From assembly GCA_001823535.1 (NCBI GenBank), contig MHUT01000022.1, forward strand, positions 1 to 44,342: a stretch of 44,342 nucleotides of DNA. Reading direction: 5' to 3'. This document shows, piece by piece, positions 5,850 through 14,383 of the stretch. The notes under the pieces are model-generated. The model ran no database searches, was not told the DNA's origin, and was given only the letters and a program-made list of their open reading frames with translations. A program made the translations under genes and the position numbers. The stretch is from Candidatus Yonathbacteria bacterium RIFCSPHIGHO2_02_FULL_44_14. Its GTDB lineage: Bacteria; Patescibacteriota; Minisyncoccia; Phycocordibacterales; UBA1550. Every line of letters begins with the position of its first letter. The stretch's first letter is position 1.

Positions 5850-6551
5850 ATGGCAACACTATTTATCGTCGGTACCCCAATAGGTAACCTTGAGGATATT
5901 ACGCTCCGCGCCCTGCGTGTGCTCAAGGAAGTTGATTTGGTTTTGTGTGAGGATACGCGTGTTACGAAGCGGCTCCTTTCAAAATACGAGATCAATACAC
6001 CGACGATGAGCTACCATGCGCAATCGAAACTCGCGAAGGCAGACAAAATTTTAGCGCTTCTCGAAGAGGGGAAAAACCTAGCACTCGTGTCGGACGCGGG
6101 AACGCCGTGTATTTCGGACCCCGGAATGCTCCTTGTTTCACAAGTTCGAGAAAAGTTTGGTGATACTATTTCTATAGTACCGATTCCCGGTCCGTCGGCA
6201 CTTATTACCGCGCTTTCGGCTGCTGGCGTCTCTGTCGCCGAATTCACTTTCCTGGGATTTCTTCCTCATAAAAAGGGGAGAGAAACCCTGTTTAAAGAAA
6301 TTGCCGAATCAAAGCGCGTTATGTCTTTTTATGAATCCCCTCACCGTATTGAAAAAACACTTGAGTCTCTTGAAAAATTTTGTGGAGCTTCTCGCAATAT
6401 CATTTTAGCCCGTGAGCTTACAAAGATATATGAAGAATTTGTGCGAGGGACAGTCGAGGAAGTTCGTGCTCATTTCGCTCAAAACCCAGACCGCGTGAGG
6501 GGCGAATTTGTGGTAATAGTGGAGGGCAACTTCCATATTCTGCCAAAATAA
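5850..6551 (+). CDS. rsmI: 16S rRNA (cytidine1402-2'-O)-methyltransferase RsmI
   Basis: RsmI 2'-O-methylates C1402 in the decoding centre of 16S rRNA, using SAM. The tetrapyrrole-methylase fold is clear: VGTPIGNLEDITLRAL at the N-terminus, CEDTRVTKRLL (33-43), SDAGTPCISDPG (81-92), IPGPSAL (112-118) and YESPHRI further on. At 233 aa it is shorter than the usual 270-290 aa and lacks the extra C-terminal domain found in many homologues. It follows murC by 11 bases. A TAACAT lies 8 bases before the ATG, so it may also have its own leaderless start. Confidence 0.93.
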   Translation: MATLFIVGTPIGNLEDITLRALRVLKEVDLVLCEDTRVTKRLLSKYEINTPTMSYHAQSKLAKADKILALLEEGKNLALVSDAGTPCISDPGMLLVSQVREKFGDTISIVPIPGPSALITALSAAGVSVAEFTFLGFLPHKKGRETLFKEIAESKRVMSFYESPHRIEKTLESLEKFCGASRNIILARELTKIYEEFVRGTVEEVRAHFAQNPDRVRGEFVVIVEGNFHILPK

Positions 6552-6564
6552 GTATACTAACAGT

Positions 6565-6801
6565 ATGACAAAACATACTGCAATGGTTTTTTTGGGAATT
6601 TTGGTCGCGGCGCTTCCATTGCTCGGTTTTCCTGGATGGCTGCGCACAACACTAATTGTTTCAAGCGGTCTCGGTATCGCGGTTCTCGCATATCTTTCCT
6701 CGGTTGCTTACTGCAGTAATTGCAAAAAACTTATTAAGGACGCCGAACAGGCTCTTCCTGCGAGCAAAGATGACGAAGATTTAATCCCTCCACAGGCATA
6801 A
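6565..6801 (+). CDS. Small two-span membrane protein with CxxC, 78 aa
   Basis: The protein has two hydrophobic segments (about residues 6-24 and 28-49), then YCSNCKK with a CxxC pair, and an acidic polar tail. TATACT at 6553-6558 ends exactly six bases before the ATG, so it is predicted to be leaderless. Its stop overlaps the start of the next gene (TAATG at 6799-6803), which suggests translational coupling with the DUF4015-like protein. The CxxC could bind a metal or act in redox chemistry at the membrane face. No family is recognised. Confidence 0.6.
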   Translation: MTKHTAMVFLGILVAALPLLGFPGWLRTTLIVSSGLGIAVLAYLSSVAYCSNCKKLIKDAEQALPASKDDEDLIPPQA

Positions 6802-8051
6802 TGAAGCGAACGCACAAGCACATATTTTTAGGGACTACAATCACGGTCGGATCATTTTCCGTCTTTTATTTTTTTATCCCAACTTTGTTCTCTGTAAATT
6901 ATGATTCCAAAAAAATAGCGGGGGAGGCAGTGGCGACAAGCACGCTTGAAATGGCATCAATTACGCAACCAGTCGAGCCCGAGTTTGTTGTTACGCATAT
7001 TTCAACCCCAAGTGCTGTAAAGGCAATCTATATGACTGCGTGTGTTGCGACAATGCCGTCGTTTCGTGAAAAGCTTGTGCGCATTGCCGACACAACTGAG
7101 GTGAACAGTATCATTATTGATGTAAAAGATTTCAGTGGTACAATCGCGTTCTCTGCTCTACACCCGCTTTTGAAGGATAATATGGGAACTGGGTGCCGTA
7201 CTAAGGACCTTCGTGAATTCATTGAAGAGCTTCACAAAAAGGGAATTTACACGATTGCGCGCATCACTGTTTTTCAAGATCCCTACTACACAAAAGCTTA
7301 TCCTGAGCTTGCGGTGCATAAAAAAAGCGATGGCAGGGTTTGGAAGGATAGAAAAGGTTTGAGTTTTGTGGATGTGAGTGCGAAGCCTTACTGGGAATAT
7401 GTCGTAGCACTTGGAAAAGAATCATACGCGATGGGGTTTGATGAACTCAATTTTGATTACATTCGTTTCCCTTCGGACGGTGACATGAAAGACATTGATT
7501 TTACGTGGAGCAAAGGGATGAGCAAAGCTGAAGCTCTTGAACATTTTTTTGCGTACCTTCATGATTCATTTAAAAACACTGGCGCAAAAACATCTGCCGA
7601 TCTATTTGGCATGACGACAACAAACACTGACGATCTCAATATCGGGCAGGTTCTTGAGCGCACAATGCCGTACTTTGATTATGTCGCACCAATGGTGTAC
7701 CCATCACATTACCCGCCGAGTTTTAATGGATGGAAAAACCCCAACAATCACCCTTATGACCTCATTAAATTTGTAATGACACGGGGGGGAGATCGCGCTG
7801 AGGCAAGTACGACAACGGTGCCTCATTTTGGTGGCGAGCGCGTAGGGACATCGACGCCTGCAGTTTATACAAAAGATATATACGACAGAAACAAGCTCCG
7901 TCCATGGCTTCAGGATTTTGATTATGGTGGTGATTATGGATCAGCAGAAGTACGCGCACAAATTCAAGCAACTTACGACTCCGGACTTAACTCATGGTTT
8001 CTCTGGGATCCAAAGAATTTGTACACGAAAGAAGCATTGAAAGCAGAGTAA
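6801..8051 (+). CDS. Membrane-anchored DUF4015-like putative glycoside hydrolase
   Basis: After an uncleaved-looking hydrophobic anchor (about residues 8-28), the protein has a TIM-barrel-like domain of about 330 residues. KAIYMTACVATMPSF near residue 74, SIIIDVKDFSG, ARITVFQDPYY, FDELNFDYIRFPSDG and APMVYPSHYP match my memory of the DUF4015 'putative glycosyl hydrolase' family (PF13200). The Asp residues in IDVKD and FDYIRFP are in positions expected for a sugar-cleaving or sugar-binding site. It would act outside the membrane on wall or surface glycans. It is coupled to the small membrane protein upstream and ends at a terminator. The substrate is unknown. Confidence 0.75.
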   Translation: MKRTHKHIFLGTTITVGSFSVFYFFIPTLFSVNYDSKKIAGEAVATSTLEMASITQPVEPEFVVTHISTPSAVKAIYMTACVATMPSFREKLVRIADTTEVNSIIIDVKDFSGTIAFSALHPLLKDNMGTGCRTKDLREFIEELHKKGIYTIARITVFQDPYYTKAYPELAVHKKSDGRVWKDRKGLSFVDVSAKPYWEYVVALGKESYAMGFDELNFDYIRFPSDGDMKDIDFTWSKGMSKAEALEHFFAYLHDSFKNTGAKTSADLFGMTTTNTDDLNIGQVLERTMPYFDYVAPMVYPSHYPPSFNGWKNPNNHPYDLIKFVMTRGGDRAEASTTTVPHFGGERVGTSTPAVYTKDIYDRNKLRPWLQDFDYGGDYGSAEVRAQIQATYDSGLNSWFLWDPKNLYTKEALKAE

Positions 8052-8064
8052 GCGTGGGTATGAA

Positions 8065-8100
8065 AAAGAAAAATTGCGCGAGTGTGCAATTTTTCTTTTT
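8065..8100 (+). terminator. Terminator after the DUF4015-like gene
   Basis: A 14-bp stem, 8065-8078 with 8087-8100 (A-rich arm, ATTGC/GCAAT core, T-rich arm), ends five bases before the TATAAT box of the next gene at 8105-8110. Confidence 0.75.
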
Positions 8101-8117
8101 CGCGTATAATGAAAGTA

Positions 8118-9983
8118 ATGTATCTTTACGATAAAAATCGCATCACTTATTTTGCGGAAACTGATCGCCGTAACAAACGTATCCCATTTGGCATTAAGGC
8201 TGATGATCGTACGCGCCATATGTACATTATCGGAAAGACCGGTATGGGAAAGTCCACACTCATCGAAAACATGGTGGTGCAGGATATTAAAAATGGGGAA
8301 GGGTTTGCATTCATGGATCCGCACGGCAAATCCGCGGCACTCATTCTCGACTATATTCCGCCAGAGCGCCTAAAGGACGTTGTGTATTTTGCGCCGTTCG
8401 ATGTGGAAAACCCAATTTCTTTCAACGTGATGGAGGACGTGGGTCCTGACAAGAGGCATCTCGTAGCCAATGGGCTTATGAGTGCGTTTAAAAAAATCTG
8501 GGGTCCCGAGACATGGTCCGCGCGTATGGAATACATTCTGATGAATGCACTCTTGGCACTTTTGGAATATCCTGACTCGACACTCCTTGGCGTGAGTCGT
8601 ATGCTTACTGATAAAGTATACCGAAAGAAGGTTGTCGACAATGTGAAAGACCCGTCAGTTAAAGCATATTGGGTTGATGAATTCGCAAAATACAGCGAAC
8701 AGTATGCAAAAGAGGCGGTTCCCGGCATCCAAAATAAGCTTGGTCAATTTACTTCAAACCCGCTCATTCGAAATATTATCGGGCAACCACACTCAAGCTT
8801 CAATCTTCGTGAGATGATGGATGAGAGAAAGATTCTCATTGTAAATCTCTCAAAAGGGCAGCTTGGTGAAGGCAACGCGAACCTTCTGGGCGGTATGATT
8901 ATTACCAAGATTTATCTTGCAGCGATGTCACGGGCAGATCTGACAGAGGGTGAGCTCAAAAAACTCCCCAATTTTTACATGTATGTGGACGAATTTCAGT
9001 CGTTTGCAAACGAGTCTTTTGCAGACATTTTGTCCGAGGCGCGCAAGTACAGGCTTGCCCTTGTTGTTGCGCATCAATACATCAAACAAATGGACGAGAA
9101 GGTCGCCGATGCGGTGTTTGGCAACGTGGGCACACAGATTATGTTTCGTGTCGGTGCGCCAGACGCAGAGGTTCTTGAAAAAGAATATGCGCCGGTTTTC
9201 ACCGCGGAAGACATGGTGAGTCTTGGATTCACTCAAATATATTTGAAGCTTATGATTGACGGCGTCGCCTCACATCCATTTTCTGCGGTGACATTGCCGC
9301 CAATTTTGCCCCCTGCAAAATCGCTCCGAGAGGAGGTGCTCACTTATTCGCGCACTCTTTATGGGCATCCGCGCACGGATGTGGAAAAAGAAATTGCCGA
9401 ATGGTATGGAAGCGCAAATGACACAATCTCCAAGAGTGAGTCAGGCAATTCATCCGTAGACACCAATCGTGCGTCATCTCGCGAGGCGCGGCCCGAAGCT
9501 CCTCGTGCCGATGTTTCACCACGCGCCCCCACTGTGCTTCGCGATGGAAATGCAATGTTTGAGCGACCGAAGCGGATAGAAAGATCAGAACAAAGACGAG
9601 AAGAAACACCGCACCCAGAGAAATTTGAGAAACCATTTGCGCAGGCATTCAAGGAATTTCAAAAACCAGAGACTAATGCAATACCTGAGAGAGCCAGTCT
9701 TTCAACGCTTACGCAAGGTCGACCAAGAACAGGAGGTGTTATCTCCCCAATAAAGAGCAAGGGTCCCACCACAGAAGGTTTGAGTGGTTTAAAAGCCGCA
9801 CTCGCTGATGTTTTAGGGGAGGCAAAGAATATCGCTCCAGAAGCGCAAAAAATGACGGATGCAACAGTCGCACCAAAAGATACGCCACCCGCGCCACTTC
9901 GCGAGCGCGACATGAAGCAGCCACCAAAGCCCCAAGAGGTACCCGAGGATGTGCTTACCGCGATTCTCCGCGGGGATGATTAA
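8118..9983 (+). CDS. VirD4/TraG-like DNA-pump ATPase with long disordered tail
   Basis: The 621-aa protein has an N-terminal P-loop GKTGMGKST (residues 39-47) and a Walker B FYMYVDEFQ (286-294) followed by a sensor HQ (319-320), the layout of the VirD4/TraG/TraD coupling-protein superfamily (HerA/FtsK-type motors). From about residue 425 to the end it is Pro/Glu/Lys/Arg-rich and looks disordered. There is no obvious N-terminal membrane segment, unlike classical VirD4. The ATG at 8118 is chosen because TATAAT (8105-8110) ends seven bases upstream; the in-frame ATG at 8109 overlaps that box. No other conjugation or secretion genes are nearby, so its role (DNA transfer, DNA uptake or translocation of another substrate) is open. 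Confidence 0.8.
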   Translation: MYLYDKNRITYFAETDRRNKRIPFGIKADDRTRHMYIIGKTGMGKSTLIENMVVQDIKNGEGFAFMDPHGKSAALILDYIPPERLKDVVYFAPFDVENPISFNVMEDVGPDKRHLVANGLMSAFKKIWGPETWSARMEYILMNALLALLEYPDSTLLGVSRMLTDKVYRKKVVDNVKDPSVKAYWVDEFAKYSEQYAKEAVPGIQNKLGQFTSNPLIRNIIGQPHSSFNLREMMDERKILIVNLSKGQLGEGNANLLGGMIITKIYLAAMSRADLTEGELKKLPNFYMYVDEFQSFANESFADILSEARKYRLALVVAHQYIKQMDEKVADAVFGNVGTQIMFRVGAPDAEVLEKEYAPVFTAEDMVSLGFTQIYLKLMIDGVASHPFSAVTLPPILPPAKSLREEVLTYSRTLYGHPRTDVEKEIAEWYGSANDTISKSESGNSSVDTNRASSREARPEAPRADVSPRAPTVLRDGNAMFERPKRIERSEQRREETPHPEKFEKPFAQAFKEFQKPETNAIPERASLSTLTQGRPRTGGVISPIKSKGPTTEGLSGLKAALADVLGEAKNIAPEAQKMTDATVAPKDTPPAPLRERDMKQPPKPQEVPEDVLTAILRGDD

Positions 9984-9987
9984 TAGA

Positions 9988-10110
9988 GTAGCCCCCCAAA
10001 CGCCCGTATACTACGTTGTAAACAAATCGTTTTTTTCACCGTAGTAATAAGTACGGCTCAAAAAAACGATATGCTTACGCCTTGTATACGGGGCGTTTGA
10101 GGGATACTAC
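9988..10110. repeat. 123-nt nested imperfect palindrome
   Basis: The outer arms (9988-10010 and 10086-10110, including CAAACGCCC with GGGCGTTTG and GTATAC ends) are inverted repeats with a few indels. Inside, ATCGTTTTTTT (10026-10036) pairs with AAAAAAACGAT (10060-10070), and CCGTA (10039-10043) with TACGG (10052-10056). All are centred near 10048. It fills the gap between the ATPase and the next gene. It could be a terminator, a MITE-like repeat or an RNA. Confidence 0.6.
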
Positions 10111-10120
10111 TTACTTAAGT

Positions 10121-11476
10121 ATGAAAAAAATTATTTTTATTTTTATGCTGTTTTTTGCGCAGACGGTTTCCGCGCAGGTTTTCATTTCTGAAATTAAATA
10201 CACGGGAAATGAATGGATTGAGATTTCTAACATAGGGGCGCCTGTCGATCTTTCGCTTTGGAAATTTTTTGAAGGAGGAACAAATCATAAATTAAAATTT
10301 GTGCAGGGTGGAATTACGCTAGCTTCCGGCGAATATGCAATCATTGTAAATGATGCCACCGCGTTTCTAAGTGAACATAGCGGATTTTCGGGAATGCTTT
10401 TGGATAGTTCATTTTCGCTTCTTGATGCAGGTGAAACAATAAGCATTAAGTCATCCGACATAAAGACAGTTGATACGGTCTCGTATGTGGGTATAAAGGG
10501 AAGCAAGAATTCCATTCAGAACATCGATGGTGTGTGGCGTGAAGCAGGACCAACGCCTGGCGCATCAAATACTGTTGTGTTGAGTACGCCTGCTGTGAAT
10601 ATGGATAAACGACCTTTGGTAAACAGTAATAATGAGACATCTCCAATTTCGAAACCACAGGTTGTTGTGGGTGTAGTGCCACAGGTCCGGGTAGCTCTTG
10701 CGGGATTGCCAATTATTTTTGAAGGGAGAACTTCTGGAAAAGAAAATAATTCTGGAGGAGCTCCCAGTGGAGTTTGGTCATTCGGAGACGGCGCATCCTT
10801 TGAAGGCATGACCGCGTCGCATACCTATTATTATCCCGGGGAATACACGGTGGTTTTTGATGTCGTAATAGGGAACGATACCGCAACAGATCGTATGCTC
10901 GTGCGTGTCGTATCACCCAACCTTTCCCTGCTTGCTGGAGGAGATGCAAGTCGTTCGTTTTTTACCATAGAAAATCACAGCGGAGATGATATAGATCTGT
11001 CAGAGTGGCAGGCAATGAGTGGAGAAAAAACTTTTACATTTCCCAAAAATACTATTCTTGCTGCGAGAAAGAGTGCTACGTTTGCGAGCGAGGTAACCAG
11101 TCTCGCGACGCCAACAGGGAGTATTCCAGAGATTTGGTCTCCAAACGGTATGCGTGTTGAGGTTAAAACTGAAGCACATACTTCTTCTGAGTCTTCTCCC
11201 CAAATACCCCAAAATACTTCTGTAAAAAATGTCGTTACGGCGCGTGCGACATCTCCTGTGTTGCAAAACCAAGAAGCCACGGTAGCAAATGCTTTTAATG
11301 ATTCGCTAATACTACCACAGGAACGCGAGGAATCTAGTCTGTGGCCATGGTATGTTGGTGCGTCGTTTATCGCAGCTTTTGCTCTTCTTGGACTTCGACT
11401 TGTTCGGAAGAATGAAACAAATAGCGACCTCTGCGCGGAGGATTTTGAAATCATTGAAGACGAGGAGCCGTACTAG
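10121..11476 (+). CDS. Secreted lamin-tail/PKD-domain surface protein with C-terminal anchor
   Basis: The 451-aa protein has a signal peptide (residues 1-18, cleavage likely after VSA). An LTD (lamin-tail) domain covers about 20-130, with ISEIKYTGNEWIEISN and VDLSLWKF typical of LTDs. After a linker comes a PKD-like domain (VWSFGDGASFEG and YYYPGEYTVVFDV), then a second LTD-like segment (FTIENHSGDDIDLSEW), a Ser/Thr-rich stretch, and a transmembrane helix near residues 415-435 with a basic and acidic cytoplasmic tail. It would sit on the cell surface, probably in adhesion or envelope structure. The upstream in-frame start at 10082 lies in a palindrome and is rejected. Confidence 0.8.
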   Translation: MKKIIFIFMLFFAQTVSAQVFISEIKYTGNEWIEISNIGAPVDLSLWKFFEGGTNHKLKFVQGGITLASGEYAIIVNDATAFLSEHSGFSGMLLDSSFSLLDAGETISIKSSDIKTVDTVSYVGIKGSKNSIQNIDGVWREAGPTPGASNTVVLSTPAVNMDKRPLVNSNNETSPISKPQVVVGVVPQVRVALAGLPIIFEGRTSGKENNSGGAPSGVWSFGDGASFEGMTASHTYYYPGEYTVVFDVVIGNDTATDRMLVRVVSPNLSLLAGGDASRSFFTIENHSGDDIDLSEWQAMSGEKTFTFPKNTILAARKSATFASEVTSLATPTGSIPEIWSPNGMRVEVKTEAHTSSESSPQIPQNTSVKNVVTARATSPVLQNQEATVANAFNDSLILPQEREESSLWPWYVGASFIAAFALLGLRLVRKNETNSDLCAEDFEIIEDEEPY

Positions 11477-11543
11477 ATTTTTTGTCGTAAGTATGGTTCA
11501 ATTTGGTTTGGTTCTTTCTAACTCAATGGAAAGGTGGTGTGCA

Positions 11544-12110
11544 ATGTTTGCGATAAATCTTAAAGTAGCACTTGCTTCTCATCGTGTCAAATGCTTTACA
11601 AAGAAATTTCGTGATCTCGAGGGTTTGAGGCGAGTCTCCCCGTTCTTCCTGTATGACATAATCCTGTTGCCCTATGTCACCATACGTTTATGTTTGGCGA
11701 AGCGGGAGCTGTTTGCATTGCTGCGTACCGTATCTGTTCTAAAGTGTACCGACCTATCGTTACTCCTGTGGGTGGGTGAGCTTTTGTATGGCACTGGTGA
11801 GTATAAGTATTCCATAGTGTGTTTTAATCGTGTCATTGAAGGACTTGATCATGATGATCAAGATATCCGTCTCAAGGCACTCACAGGAAGACTCGAAAGT
11901 GAGCTCGCGACCAAATTGCAAAACATCATTAATGGTCGCGCAGACCCTAAGGGCTATGCAGAAGCGAAACATTCTTATGGGATCATTGTGCGCGACCTTT
12001 ATGCGCTAAACCCTGAAGCGCAATTAAGTCTTAAAAAGCGTCTCGAGCAGATTACAAAGAGTATGGGGATACTCGCGATAGGCAACTCGTACTACAGAGG
12101 ATTTTCATAA
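11544..12110 (+). CDS. Helical TPR-like protein, unknown function, 188 aa
   Basis: The ATG at 11544 has an AAAGGTGG SD seven bases upstream. Earlier in-frame ATGs at 11493 and 11526 are possible, and the frame stays open back into the preceding gene, but those starts have no SD. The protein is predicted mostly helical; the segment LLLWVGELLYGTGEYKYSIV followed by a second helix pair resembles a TPR unit, and there is an amphipathic, basic N-terminus. A strong terminator follows at 12130. It stands alone between the surface protein and the glycan locus. No family is assigned. Confidence 0.6.
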   Translation: MFAINLKVALASHRVKCFTKKFRDLEGLRRVSPFFLYDIILLPYVTIRLCLAKRELFALLRTVSVLKCTDLSLLLWVGELLYGTGEYKYSIVCFNRVIEGLDHDDQDIRLKALTGRLESELATKLQNIINGRADPKGYAEAKHSYGIIVRDLYALNPEAQLSLKKRLEQITKSMGILAIGNSYYRGFS

Positions 12111-12129
12111 TTATATCATTTTCAATTTT

Positions 12130-12159
12130 ACCGCCGGCTTCACTTCCGGCGGTTTTTTT
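12130..12159 (+). terminator. Rho-independent terminator
   Basis: CCGCCGG (12131-12137) pairs with CCGGCGG (12146-12152), followed by seven T residues. It separates the TPR-like gene from the glycan locus. Confidence 0.9.
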
Positions 12160-12166
12160 ATTTAAC

Positions 12167-12199
12167 CCACCATAGTACATTATAGGTACATAGTGGTGG
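12167..12199. promoter_or_regulatory. Inverted repeat just upstream of the glycan-locus promoter
   Basis: CCACCA (12167-12172) and TGGTGG (12194-12199) plus an inner GTAC pair (12175-12178, 12186-12189) form a near-symmetric element ending 8 bases before the -35 box at 12207. It is placed like a regulator-binding site, but it could equally be a second hairpin. Confidence 0.35.
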
Positions 12200-12206
12200 T
12201 GACCTT

Positions 12207-12235
12207 TTGTTTTAGCCTTGAATGGGTGGTATACT
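12207..12235 (+). promoter_or_regulatory. Predicted promoter of the first glycan-locus operon
   Basis: TTGTTT (12207-12212) and TATACT (12230-12235) are 17 bases apart. The ATG lies nine bases after the -10 box, so the message has almost no leader. Confidence 0.55.
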
Positions 12236-12244
12236 GTTGAAATT

Positions 12245-13141
12245 ATGGCTGAAACTGCTAAAAAAACCATTCTCGTCACCGGCGGCGCAGGGTTTATTGG
12301 ATCAAATCTCATAGAGCGTTTGGTGAGGGACCCTGCGAACAGAGTTGTCTCGCTTGATAACTATTTTACGGGCTCTCGAGAAAACCACATTGCAGGTGCC
12401 GAGTACATAGAAGGGCATACAAAAGATATTGCGAAACTAATCAATTTTGTTCCCGATCTCGTTTTTCACCTAGGCGAATATTCCCGCGTTGCACAGAGCA
12501 TGAACGAGCCGGATGTTGTGTGGGATCTTAATATGAATGGCACATGCGCAGTTCTTGAATTTTGGAGAACGCATAAATTCAAGTTTGTGTACGCGGGGTC
12601 ATCAACAAAGTTTTCTCTACCACGTGTTGATGGAGTAGAGGGGAAGGATTTATCACCGTATACATGGATAAAATCTGCAAACACAGACCTTGTAAAAAAT
12701 TACGGTACCTGGTACGGGCTCCCGTACGCCATTGTATATTTTTACAATGTATTTGGACCGCGCGAGCTCGAAGGTGCTTACGGCACCGTTATTGAAATAT
12801 TCAAACAGAAATATCTGCACAATGAGCCGCTCCCCGTGCGCTCGCCAGGAACCCAAAAGCGAAGTTATACGCATGTCGATGACACCGTAGATGCACTCAT
12901 TTTGGTTGCGGGAAAAGGGGAGGGAGATAGTTACGGTATCAGCTCTGCAAAAGAATATTCCATTATGGAGGTCGCACAAATGTTTAAAACTGAGATCGAG
13001 ATGTTGCCGGCGCGCAGCACCAGCAGGCCTTCCTCTGCCGTTGATACCACCCGCATGAGCGAGCTTGGATGGGAAGCAACGCGTACCCTCGAGGACTATA
13101 TTAACGATTTCATCAAAAAAAATCCGAGAACTGCGCAGTAA
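12245..13141 (+). CDS. NAD-dependent sugar-nucleotide epimerase/dehydratase (extended SDR)
   Basis: The 298-aa protein has the NAD-binding GGAGFIGSNLIERL motif (from residue 13) and the SDR catalytic pair in YTWIK. A GSSTKFS segment stands at the usual catalytic Ser/Thr position. It converts an NDP-sugar, as GalE- or GDP-mannose-dehydratase-like enzymes do, but the exact sugar is not readable. The HLGEYSRVAQS stretch replaces the commoner HLAA motif. It is the first gene of the glycan locus, preceded by its own promoter, and the glycosyltransferase at 13150 follows by 8 bases. The ATG at 12245 is chosen over an in-frame ATG at 12218, which lies before the -10 box. Confidence 0.85.
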   Translation: MAETAKKTILVTGGAGFIGSNLIERLVRDPANRVVSLDNYFTGSRENHIAGAEYIEGHTKDIAKLINFVPDLVFHLGEYSRVAQSMNEPDVVWDLNMNGTCAVLEFWRTHKFKFVYAGSSTKFSLPRVDGVEGKDLSPYTWIKSANTDLVKNYGTWYGLPYAIVYFYNVFGPRELEGAYGTVIEIFKQKYLHNEPLPVRSPGTQKRSYTHVDDTVDALILVAGKGEGDSYGISSAKEYSIMEVAQMFKTEIEMLPARSTSRPSSAVDTTRMSELGWEATRTLEDYINDFIKKNPRTAQ

Positions 13142-13149
13142 TTAAAAAT

Positions 13150-14373
13150 ATGAAAAAGATTCTTGTTTTTTCACTCACGTACTATCCAAATCCTGTGGGC
13201 GGTGCGGAAGTGGCGATCAAGGAGATCACTGACCGCATTGGTTCAACAGATATTGAATTTCATATGGTTTGTCTGCGATTTGACCGTACTTTACCAAAGG
13301 TGGAAAAAATTGGGAATGTGCTTGTGCACCGAATTGGATTTTCAAAATTAAATCCAACAACAGATGATCATAAGAAATTCCCCCTCCATCTCAATAAGTA
13401 TTTTTTTCAATTCACCGCAGCACTTAAGGCAATAAATTTGCATCGCATATATCATTATGATGGCATTTGGGCAATGATGGCACATTCAACAGGCGTACCC
13501 GCTGTAATTTTTAAAATTTTTTATCCAAATGTTGGGTACACGCTCACTCTCCAAGAAGGAGACCCAATTTCTTATATTGAAAAAACGGTTCGCCCTTTGT
13601 GGCCGTTATTCATTCGCGCTTTCGCTCGCGCTGATGTTGTGCAAGCAATATCGAGCTTTCTTGGAGTGTGGGCGCGCACGCGTGGATTCAAAGGTCCACT
13701 TGAAATAATTCCTAACGGCGCTTCGTTGCCCGCATCTGATAATTATTCCGCGACAGAAATAAAAGAACTCAAAGAAAAGTATGGTAAAAAAGAAGGAGAT
13801 ATTTACATAGTAACTGTTTCGCGCTTAGTGGAGAAAAATGCAGTCGATGATATTATTCGTGCGCTTCCGCTTCTGCCTCAAAATATCAAAGCACTCATCG
13901 TCGGCGGCGGACCTGACGAAGAAATGCTTAAACAGCTTGCGCAGGAACTTGGGGTTTCAGACCGCGTGAGATTTACTGGACAAGTTGACCGAAAACAGAC
14001 AGCAGAATGTCGAATGATATCAGATATTTTTGCACGTCCAAGCCGCTCAGAGGGGATGGGAAACTCATTTGCTTCTGCGATGGCGTCGCGTATTCCTATT
14101 ATTGCAACACAGGAGGGCGGACTTGCTGATTTTATTTTTGACGCAAAGAGGAATCCCGACAAGGAAACAACGGCATGGGTGGTAGACAAGGACAACCCAG
14201 CGCAAATTGCCGAGGCGGTAAAAGATATTCTCGCTCACCCTGAGCAAGTAAAGAAAGTTGTTGCAACAGCCTATAAGCTTGTTTCAGAAAAATATAATTG
14301 GGACTTCATTGCGCGTGACATGCGTTCAAAAGTGTTCAATCAATCGTTTGCAATTAGTCATGCGAGCCAGTAG
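13150..14373 (+). CDS. GT4-type glycosyltransferase, tandem paralogue 1
   Basis: The 407-aa protein has a GT-B fold: an N-terminal acceptor domain starting MKKILVFSLTYYPNPVGGAE and a C-terminal GT4 domain with PNGASLP, VSRLVEKNAVDDIIRALPLL and RSEGMGNSF. It would transfer a sugar from an NDP-donor to a lipid-linked glycan at the inner face of the membrane. It is clearly paralogous to the next gene. In the EX7E donor-site motif Glu301 is present, but the second Glu is Ser309 (FASAMA), whereas the paralogue has Glu310 (FLEAMA). Activity may therefore be reduced or altered. It lies 8 bases behind the epimerase and 10 bases before its paralogue. Confidence 0.87.
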   Translation: MKKILVFSLTYYPNPVGGAEVAIKEITDRIGSTDIEFHMVCLRFDRTLPKVEKIGNVLVHRIGFSKLNPTTDDHKKFPLHLNKYFFQFTAALKAINLHRIYHYDGIWAMMAHSTGVPAVIFKIFYPNVGYTLTLQEGDPISYIEKTVRPLWPLFIRAFARADVVQAISSFLGVWARTRGFKGPLEIIPNGASLPASDNYSATEIKELKEKYGKKEGDIYIVTVSRLVEKNAVDDIIRALPLLPQNIKALIVGGGPDEEMLKQLAQELGVSDRVRFTGQVDRKQTAECRMISDIFARPSRSEGMGNSFASAMASRIPIIATQEGGLADFIFDAKRNPDKETTAWVVDKDNPAQIAEAVKDILAHPEQVKKVVATAYKLVSEKYNWDFIARDMRSKVFNQSFAISHASQ

Positions 14374-14383
14374 TATAAAGTCA

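Noticed and set aside
11352-11543. N-terminal extension of the TPR-like protein
   Set aside because: The open frame overlaps the end of the LTD/PKD gene; the SD at about 11530-11537 points to the ATG at 11544.
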